From contig CALKZT010000037.1 of NCBI GenBank assembly GCA_938002815.1, positions 1 through 42,768 of the forward strand: a stretch of 42,768 nt of DNA, written 5' to 3'. Below the pieces are notes generated by a model. It was not told the DNA's origin, did no database searches, and saw only the letters and a list, made by a program, of their open reading frames with translations. Origin of the DNA: an uncultured bacterium. GTDB taxonomy: Bacteria; Desulfobacterota; DSM-4660; Desulfatiglandales; CALKZT01. Shown here one piece after another: positions 36,278 to 42,768 of this stretch. Position 1 is the first letter of the stretch; each line of letters starts with the position of its first letter. The translations under genes were made by a program, and so were the position numbers.

Positions 36278-36291
36278 GGCAATGTACTGCC
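36278..36291 (+). promoter_or_regulatory. Candidate NrpR operator GGCA-N6-TGCC
   Basis: GGCAATGTACTGCC directly downstream of the -10 region, same architecture as NrpR operators known from methanogens. Confidence 0.45.
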
Positions 36292-36333
36292 GTTAGTTCG
36301 GCTGATAATTACCAGTAAAATAGGAGGAATATC

Positions 36334-37926
36334 ATGAATCTTCAAAGACCAAATTCCAATGACGCAACCAGAAGTGTAAACAGGTCTAGGTCCGTTGTGC
36401 CTTCCAGTGGCCTATGCTCCAGGTGTATCGACGGATGTCAGGGGAACTGTGAGGTATTTAGGGCCTCCTTTAGGGGAAGAGAGCTACTCTACCCGGGGCC
36501 ATTTGGAAGCATTACTGCTGGGGCAGATAAAGATTATCCTGTGGACTACTCTCATTTGAACATCCAGGGCTATGCCACAGGTGCAAAGGGCCTCCCTGCT
36601 TGGGTATCAGCGGGACCCGATACATGCATATTCCCTAAGGTAGATACAGAGACAGAATATGGATGGGATATAAAGGTAAGGATGAAGGTCCCCATCTTCA
36701 CAGGGGCCTTGGGGTCCACAGAGATAGCCAGGAAGAACTGGGAGCATTTTGCCGTGGGTGCTGCCATCAGCGGGATCACCTTGGTCTGCGGTGAAAACGT
36801 GTGCGGAATAGACCCTCAGTTAGAATTGGATTCCAACGGAAAGATCAAGAGCAGCCCTGACATGGACAGGCGTATAGCAGAATACAAGAAGTATCATCAA
36901 GGCTATGGTGAGATCCTGGTCCAAATGAATGTGGAGGATACAAGGCTCGGGGTGGCTGAGTATGTGATAGACAAACACGGTCTGGAGACCATAGAGCTAA
37001 AATGGGGCCAAGGGGCCAAATGTATCGGTGGTGAAATTAAGGTAAACTCCCTTGAAAGGGCATTGGAACTCCAGAGGAGGGGTTATATTGTTACACCTGA
37101 CCCCTCGGATCCCGTTAATCAGGCAGCGTTTCAGACAGGGGCCATAAAGGAATTTGAAAGACATAGTAGACTCGGTTTCGTAGAAGAAGAAGGTTTCCTC
37201 AAAGAGGTAGAGAGGTTAAGGGGACTTGGGTTTAAGAGGATCACCGTAAAGACAGGTGCCTATAGCCTAAGAGAGCTGGCAATGGCTATCAAGTGGGGTT
37301 CAAAGGCAAAGATAGATTTACTCACCATAGATGGCGCACCCGGTGGAACGGGAATGAGCCCCTGGAGGATGATGTGTGAATGGGGAGTACCCCACATATA
37401 TCTACACTCGGCCGCATACGAATTTGCCAAGATCCTCTCTGACAGGGGAGAAAGGGTACCTGACCTGGCCTTTGCAGGAGGATTTAGCAGTGAGGATGGA
37501 GTCTTTAAGGCATTGGCCCTGGGTGCGCCCTTTGTGAAGGCCGTCTGCATGGGTAGGGCCCTTATGATACCCGGAATGGTGGGAAAAAACATAGACCTCT
37601 GGATAAAAGAAGGTAAACTCCCCAAGACGGTGAGCGAATTCGGCAACACACCTGAGGAGATCTTTGTGTCCTACGAGGAAGTAAAAGGTATTGTCGGCTC
37701 AGAAGAGATTAAAAAGATACCTCTGGGTGCGGTTGGCATTTATAGTTTCTGCCAAAAGATCAAGGTAGGCCTGCAGCAACTAATGGCCGGTTCCCGTAAT
37801 TTTAGGGTTTCCTCCATAAGCAGAAGGGACCTCATGTCCCTCACAGAGGAGTGCGCTAAGGTTACAGGAATCCCGTATGTTATGGAGGCTTACAGAGAGG
37901 AAGCACTTGAAATCCTCACAAAATAG
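36334..37926 (+). CDS. FMN-binding glutamate synthase-family protein (archaeal-type GltB domain)
   Basis: GOGAT FMN-barrel segments (GAKGLPAWVSAGPD; VELKWGQGAKCIGGEIKV-like; LLTIDGAPGGTGMSPWRMMCEWGVP); AGGAGGA RBS. Confidence 0.92.
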   Translation: MNLQRPNSNDATRSVNRSRSVVPSSGLCSRCIDGCQGNCEVFRASFRGRELLYPGPFGSITAGADKDYPVDYSHLNIQGYATGAKGLPAWVSAGPDTCIFPKVDTETEYGWDIKVRMKVPIFTGALGSTEIARKNWEHFAVGAAISGITLVCGENVCGIDPQLELDSNGKIKSSPDMDRRIAEYKKYHQGYGEILVQMNVEDTRLGVAEYVIDKHGLETIELKWGQGAKCIGGEIKVNSLERALELQRRGYIVTPDPSDPVNQAAFQTGAIKEFERHSRLGFVEEEGFLKEVERLRGLGFKRITVKTGAYSLRELAMAIKWGSKAKIDLLTIDGAPGGTGMSPWRMMCEWGVPHIYLHSAAYEFAKILSDRGERVPDLAFAGGFSSEDGVFKALALGAPFVKAVCMGRALMIPGMVGKNIDLWIKEGKLPKTVSEFGNTPEEIFVSYEEVKGIVGSEEIKKIPLGAVGIYSFCQKIKVGLQQLMAGSRNFRVSSISRRDLMSLTEECAKVTGIPYVMEAYREEALEILTK

Positions 37927-37959
37927 TCCCTCCCTCCTTGGATGTTAGAGACCTAAACT

Positions 37960-37996
37960 GGGCCGCTTCCTAAATCAGAGCCAGGGGAAGCGGCCC
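37960..37996. repeat. Perfect 11-bp inverted repeat (hairpin) between glutamate synthase-like gene and metG
   Basis: GGGCCGCTTCC - 15 nt - GGAAGCGGCCC; no adjacent T tract. Confidence 0.8.
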
Positions 37997-38073
37997 CAAA
38001 ATAAAATCCCTACCATTTTTATACCTGTTGTGTTATCGATTATGTCCACATAAAATCTTGGAGCAATGAGAGG

Positions 38074-39945
38074 ATGGCATCCGTATATATTACAACGCCC
38101 ATATACTATGTGAACGCAGAGCCCCACCTTGGCCATGCCTATACCACCATAGTGGCAGATGTCTTTAAGAGGTTTATGGGACTTTTGGGCCATGAGACTT
38201 ATTTGCTTACAGGGACAGATGAACATGGCGAAAAGATAGTGCGTGCCTCCCAAGAGAAAAAAGAGCCTGTAAGGGAATATGTGGATAGAATCAGCAACCT
38301 CTTTAGGGAGCTCTGGCCCAAGCTCATGATATCTAACGATGATTTCATAAGGACCACCCAGCAGAGGCATATAAGGGTGGTCCAAGAGATATTGAATCTG
38401 GTCTACCAAAAGGGTGACATTTACTTCAGCGAATACGAAGGCCTCTATTGCTACGGTTGCGAGCGCTTTTACACAGAAAAAGAGCTGGTGGATGGGAAAT
38501 GCCCCGACCACAGGACCATTCCTGAGCCTGTAAAGGAGGCAAACTACTTCTTTAAAATGAGCAAATATCAGGGCTGGCTTGTGGAACACATCCAAAAAAA
38601 CCCGGACTTTATAAGACCAGAAAGGTATAGAAATGAGGTCATAAGTTTCTTAAAGGAACCCTTGGAAGACCTATGTATCTCAAGACCCAAGAAAAGGCTC
38701 ACCTGGGGCATACCACTCCCCTTTGACGAAAATTTTGTGACCTATGTCTGGTTCGATGCCCTGATAAATTATATATCCGGCCTTAGTTATCCCGACGGAG
38801 AGCTTTTTAAGAGGTTTTGGCCCAATGCCCAACACTTCATTGCAAAGGACATCCTAAAGCCCCATGGGGTCTACTGGCCCTGCATGCTGAAGGCAGCAGG
38901 GATTGAACCTTTCAAACACCTAAATGTTCATGGCTACTGGAACGTAAACCAGGGAAAGATGTCCAAGAGCTTAGGAAACGTGGTAAAGCCCTTGGACCTC
39001 ATAAACAAATACGGTTTGGACCAGTTCAGATACTTCCTCTTAAGGGAGATGGTATTCGGTTTAGATGCTGAGTTTAGCGAAGAGGCATTGGTAGGCCGCA
39101 TAAATTCAGACCTTGCCAACGACCTTGGAAACCTAATCATGCGTGTCCTTACCATGTTGGAAAAATATCTGGGCCTGAACTGGCCCAGGATGGGAGAGTT
39201 AACCGTCCTGGACCAGGAGATCTTGGAGGCGGCCTTTGAGACAATAGAGTTTTATGAAAAGGCCTTCTTATCCCTTGAATTCCACAAGGCTCTTATTCAG
39301 CTTTGGGATCTGATAAACAGGCTGAACAAATACATAGACACCACCGCCCCATGGGCATTGGCAAAAAAGGATAAAGAGAGGCTCCAAACCGTACTTTTTG
39401 TCCTGCTCTCTAATCTCAGGGCCATCTCCCTTCTCATATACCCGGTAATGCCTTCCTCTGCCCTCAAGATGCAAGATATGTTGGGATTTGACCCTAAGGG
39501 GCTTAAGCTCTCCCACCTAAAGGGCCTCCTAAAAAGACCCCTGGAAGGGAACCCCAAAAGACCCTATGCCCTTTTCCCAAGGGTAGAATACCTTAAGGAC
39601 ATGAAAACCCTAAAGGAGGATGGAATGGAGATCACCATAGAAGAATTTGGGAGACTGGATCTGAGGGTAGGAACCATCTTGGAGGCAGAAGATATCCCCA
39701 AGTCTAATAAGCTCTTAAGGCTCGTGGTGGACATTGGCGAAAAGAGACAAGTAATTGCAGGCATAAAAGAACACTTCAAACCCCAAGACCTGATCGGAAA
39801 GAGAGTGGTGGTTGTGGCAAACCTAAAGCCCACAAAACTTATGGGTATCGAAAGCAGAGGAATGGTCCTTGCCGCAGTGGGAGAAAGTGGGATCTCCCTT
39901 ATAGGTCCCTATGAACCCGTGGAACCTGGAGCAAAGGTGAGATGA
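38074..39945 (+). CDS. metG: Methionyl-tRNA synthetase with C-terminal tRNA-binding domain
   Basis: TPIYYVNAEPHLGHAYT, YCYGCERFYTEKELVDGKCPDH, GKMSKSLGNVV, C-terminal RLDLRVGTILEAEDIPKSNKLLRL. Confidence 0.97.
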   Translation: MASVYITTPIYYVNAEPHLGHAYTTIVADVFKRFMGLLGHETYLLTGTDEHGEKIVRASQEKKEPVREYVDRISNLFRELWPKLMISNDDFIRTTQQRHIRVVQEILNLVYQKGDIYFSEYEGLYCYGCERFYTEKELVDGKCPDHRTIPEPVKEANYFFKMSKYQGWLVEHIQKNPDFIRPERYRNEVISFLKEPLEDLCISRPKKRLTWGIPLPFDENFVTYVWFDALINYISGLSYPDGELFKRFWPNAQHFIAKDILKPHGVYWPCMLKAAGIEPFKHLNVHGYWNVNQGKMSKSLGNVVKPLDLINKYGLDQFRYFLLREMVFGLDAEFSEEALVGRINSDLANDLGNLIMRVLTMLEKYLGLNWPRMGELTVLDQEILEAAFETIEFYEKAFLSLEFHKALIQLWDLINRLNKYIDTTAPWALAKKDKERLQTVLFVLLSNLRAISLLIYPVMPSSALKMQDMLGFDPKGLKLSHLKGLLKRPLEGNPKRPYALFPRVEYLKDMKTLKEDGMEITIEEFGRLDLRVGTILEAEDIPKSNKLLRLVVDIGEKRQVIAGIKEHFKPQDLIGKRVVVVANLKPTKLMGIESRGMVLAAVGESGISLIGPYEPVEPGAKVR

Positions 39946-40709
39946 AGGTAGCCACCTTCAACTGTAATTCTGTGAGGTCTAGGCTCCAAATAATAATCAA
40001 ATGGCTTTCGGAAAATATCCCTGATGTCTTGTGCCTCCAGGAGACAAAGGTTCAGGACAAGGACTTTCCAGAGGGAGAATTCAAAAAATTGGGATATCAT
40101 AGCCTCTTTGTAGGCCAAAAGGCATATAATGGGGTAGCGATTATTACAAGAGAAAAGGCCTCTCTCATAAGTACTGACCTTCAAAAGGGCTTTGGAACTG
40201 AGGCAAGGTTTTTGGAAATAGAGTATGATGGCAGTTTCATCCTAAATGTCTATGTACCACAGGGCACTTCTGTTGAAAGTGAAAGATTCCCTTATAAGCT
40301 TAGCTTCCTGGATCGATTACTTGAATACCTAAATGAGCACCACAATCCTTCTCAAAGAATAATTCTTGCAGGTGATTTTAATGTGGCCCTTGAAGATATA
40401 GATGTATATGATCCAGAGGCATTTAGAAATGAAGTCTGTTTTCACCCTGAAGAACAGAAGAGATTACAAAAACTCCTCGAGTGGGGCCTTGTGGATACCT
40501 ATAGATTCAAATATCCAGAAAAGAGGTCCTATACCTTTTGGGACTACAGGATCCCCAATGGGTTTAAGAGAAACCTGGGGTGGAGAATAGACTATATTTT
40601 GTGTACAAAAATACTTATAGCCTCCTTAAAAGACGTAGAAGTGGATAAGGGCCCCAGGGGCCTTCCAAAACCTTCAGATCACACCTTCCTTTGGGCAGAA
40701 TTCAGGTAA
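39942..40709 (+). CDS. xth: Exodeoxyribonuclease III / AP endonuclease
   Basis: MKVATFNCNSVRSRL, LCLQETKVQD, LAGDFNVALEDIDVYDPE, RIDYILCT, SDHTFLWAEF. Confidence 0.95.
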   Translation: MKVATFNCNSVRSRLQIIIKWLSENIPDVLCLQETKVQDKDFPEGEFKKLGYHSLFVGQKAYNGVAIITREKASLISTDLQKGFGTEARFLEIEYDGSFILNVYVPQGTSVESERFPYKLSFLDRLLEYLNEHHNPSQRIILAGDFNVALEDIDVYDPEAFRNEVCFHPEEQKRLQKLLEWGLVDTYRFKYPEKRSYTFWDYRIPNGFKRNLGWRIDYILCTKILIASLKDVEVDKGPRGLPKPSDHTFLWAEFR

Positions 40710-40714
40710 TGCCA

Positions 40715-41236
40715 TTAGGCTTCCATGTTAAGGGATGCAGATCTATGTATTGCAATACATGCAAGCCTTAGAAGGGCTACCAAGAAATCCATCTCATCTT
40801 GATTTGGGATCTTTGTATTTTCAAAATAGATCCTCAGGACGCAGTAAGTGTTTTCATCCACAGTTGCAGGGATCCCTATTATGGATTTGATACCCTCTTT
40901 AAGGGCTGCCTCCTTGTTATATACCCGAGAATCCCTTTGTGTGTCCTTAACTATGACTACGCCACCTTCCGATATCTCTGTCTGGGATCTACCCCCATCC
41001 AATGCACCACATCTTAGATATTCCCCGCTCAGTCCGTGGCTTGCGAGCAATTTTGCCCTAAAGTCCTTGCCCAGTACCCGTAAGGTACTCCCAAGCCCTC
41101 CTGAAAGTTCCGAGGCCAGATAGACTATAAAATACAGCAAATCACTTAGGTCTTCATCATAATAGATTGCTTCAATAACCCTTCCTAATGAGAAAAAGTA
41201 CAGGTCGGCTGGGGATTCCTTCAACTCCTTTCCCAT
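40715..41236 (-). CDS. GAF-domain-like protein
   Basis: 173 aa with GAF-like pattern (LSGEYLRCGALDGGRSQTEISEGGVVIVKDTQRDSRVYNKEAALKEGIKSIIGIPATVDENTYCVLRIYFE); RBS AGGAGG overlaps upstream stop. Confidence 0.75.
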   Translation of the reverse strand: MGKELKESPADLYFFSLGRVIEAIYYDEDLSDLLYFIVYLASELSGGLGSTLRVLGKDFRAKLLASHGLSGEYLRCGALDGGRSQTEISEGGVVIVKDTQRDSRVYNKEAALKEGIKSIIGIPATVDENTYCVLRIYFENTKIPNQDEMDFLVALLRLACIAIHRSASLNMEA

Positions 41237-41239
41237 CTT

Positions 41240-42709
41240 TTACCTCCTAACAATTATACGTTTTGTACCTTCCCCGTAATCTATTAGCTTCATCCTCCTC
41301 GCAAACTCGATGGCTGACTCCGAAATAGTATAGGGTGTCTCCTTTATACTTGAGATAGGCAAATTATGTAGGAGTCCCGCTACATTTTCAGACTTCACGA
41401 GTACCGATGGCAAGGAGATGGAATAATTTCTGCTTAAATCTATTTCCCTTTCCCCCACTTTTATGCTCTCCAATACTGTTTTCTCACCCATTTTAAGGGT
41501 GTAGCTAAACCCTGATATCTGATTTTTGAAATCCTCTATCTCTCCCTGAACAAATCTTAGGAGATCCCCTCCCTTTACAAAACCCGTTACGATCTTGTTC
41601 TTGTAAGGGTACATCTCCTTAATATCGCCCTCCCTCAGTGGCAGAGGACCATACCTCACATGAAATTCCTTTCTCAGCGAATCGTTATTTATTATCGCAA
41701 TATCCGTCTTGCTCTTCCACCTGATCGCATCAGCTATAAAACTTCCCAGGGTTCCCTCATTGGGAATCTTCCCCTTTGGTTTATGGAGACTACTTCTAAC
41801 CAGAGCGATCGAATTGCCCTTTTGTTCTGATACCATTTCCTTAAAGTTCATTAGCTCATAAGTAAATTTATCAGGGAAAAGTGGTATGAGTTGGTTCTGA
41901 ACAACTTTAACTTTCCCTTCTTCGTATTCTAATTCTAATTTTCCCAAAAATTGATTCATTGAGCCAGCCTGGACTATTGGTTTTCCCTTCATATAAATAG
42001 GTGTTTCTGTGGTAATATGAGTATGACCTGTTATGACAACATCAATACAACTATCATCAGAAAGTCCTTCAACTAACTCTTTGATATCACTAATATTGTC
42101 GTGGATCACCAAAACCGTTATGTCTGCCCTGCAGATGAAGGGCTCATATTTCTTTATAGAACCTTTCAGATCCTCTACACGAAGCCCCTTCTCCTTTAGC
42201 ACACCATTCACCTTTGGATAATCGTCCATTATCAAACCGAGAAAGGATACAGAAATGTCTCTTTCCTTGGCTATTGTAAAAGGTCTAAAGTAGGGCTCAT
42301 TCTTCTCGTTCACTATGTTGGCACAAATTGGATTTAATTCCTTTAGTATTTCTGGGAACCCGTGGTCGAATTCGTGGTTACCCAAAGAGAGGATGTGCCT
42401 ACCCCTAAACCCTATTTGGTCCAGTTCCCCTTGATAAAGCCCCCAGACCTCCAGCTCCACCCTGCCCTTTTTATCCTCAGGTAAGCGTGGCCCGGTCACA
42501 ATGTCTCCTGCCACTACATAGAAGTTTAGGAGACCTTTTTGGTTCTCCTCCTTTAAGATCTCCAGGACCTTTGGCAGGCCAGCCTCTTGAGCCGACGGAA
42601 AAAACCATCCGTGTAGGTCATTTTGGTAAAATATATTGAGCCTTTGGCCCGGGTATGAAGGGCTTGTAAGTATAATTACGAATAGTACCGCAATGAAAGG
42701 CCTCTTCAT
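41240..42709 (-). CDS. UshA-family 5'-nucleotidase / 2',3'-cyclic phosphodiesterase-like metallophosphatase
   Basis: Signal peptide; NDLHGWFFP, GDIVTGP, LGNHEFDHGFPE, VITGHTHITT; C-terminal 5'-nucleotidase domain (GTLGSFIADAIRWKSKTDIAIINNDSLRKEF). Confidence 0.93.
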   Translation of the reverse strand: MKRPFIAVLFVIILTSPSYPGQRLNIFYQNDLHGWFFPSAQEAGLPKVLEILKEENQKGLLNFYVVAGDIVTGPRLPEDKKGRVELEVWGLYQGELDQIGFRGRHILSLGNHEFDHGFPEILKELNPICANIVNEKNEPYFRPFTIAKERDISVSFLGLIMDDYPKVNGVLKEKGLRVEDLKGSIKKYEPFICRADITVLVIHDNISDIKELVEGLSDDSCIDVVITGHTHITTETPIYMKGKPIVQAGSMNQFLGKLELEYEEGKVKVVQNQLIPLFPDKFTYELMNFKEMVSEQKGNSIALVRSSLHKPKGKIPNEGTLGSFIADAIRWKSKTDIAIINNDSLRKEFHVRYGPLPLREGDIKEMYPYKNKIVTGFVKGGDLLRFVQGEIEDFKNQISGFSYTLKMGEKTVLESIKVGEREIDLSRNYSISLPSVLVKSENVAGLLHNLPISSIKETPYTISESAIEFARRMKLIDYGEGTKRIIVRR

Positions 42710-42768
42710 CCCCTACCCCCTTTCTCCTCACCCAATACCTCAAGGCCTTTTTGGCCTTTTTTATATTC

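Noticed and set aside
36155-36291. Sigma-54 promoter (GG-N10-GC) at the glutamate synthase-like gene
   Set aside because: The GG/GC pairs here are spaced 7 and 9 nt apart, not 10; a sigma70-like TTGACT/TAAATAAT arrangement fits better.
37975-38595. 206-aa minus-strand ORF
   Set aside because: Antisense to the well-supported metG start region; sequence has no domain signature.
1-42768. CRISPR arrays, IS elements, integrases or prophage
   Set aside because: No direct-repeat arrays, transposase/integrase motifs or phage structural genes were recognisable in any frame supplied.

Overview
The window is a gene-dense bacterial chromosome segment with about 35 supported protein genes, one tRNA and no CRISPR array, transposase or phage signature. 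Gene content suggests an anaerobic, sulfur-metabolising bacterium, perhaps Desulfobacterota-like; this is inference only. In order: (1) the 3' end of a sigma-54 response regulator coupled to a 7TM-PAS-GGDEF protein and an Xaa-Pro peptidase; (2) on the minus strand, a thrS-infC-rpmI-rplT-pheS-pheT-merR translation operon running directly into two paralogous multiheme c-type cytochromes (12 and 10 predicted hemes); (3) a minus-strand sulfur-trafficking cluster (TPR protein, YeeE/YedE, TusA, DsrE-like, DsrE/F-like and an untracked GTG-start DsrH-like ORF) downstream of two HtrA-like proteases; (4) an MFS transporter whose Shine-Dalgarno sits in a perfect hairpin; (5) a tightly coupled EF-G paralogue - MogA - B12-type radical SAM fused to a GNAT domain - radical SAM/SPASM operon; (6) a YjbH-like outer-membrane protein, an Ala/Gly-rich secreted YjbE-like protein and a lipoprotein; (7) tRNA-Pro(GGG), dprA, topA, NrpR-like regulator divergent from a GOGAT-type enzyme, metG, exonuclease III, a GAF protein and a UshA-like nucleotidase. 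The best candidates for undescribed biology are the radical SAM/GNAT/EF-G operon with the neighbouring YjbH/YjbE-like genes, the paired multiheme cytochromes attached to the translation operon, and the sulfur cluster with its HtrA pair and C-terminal-Cys TPR protein. All assignments come from reading the sequence by eye; no searches were run.
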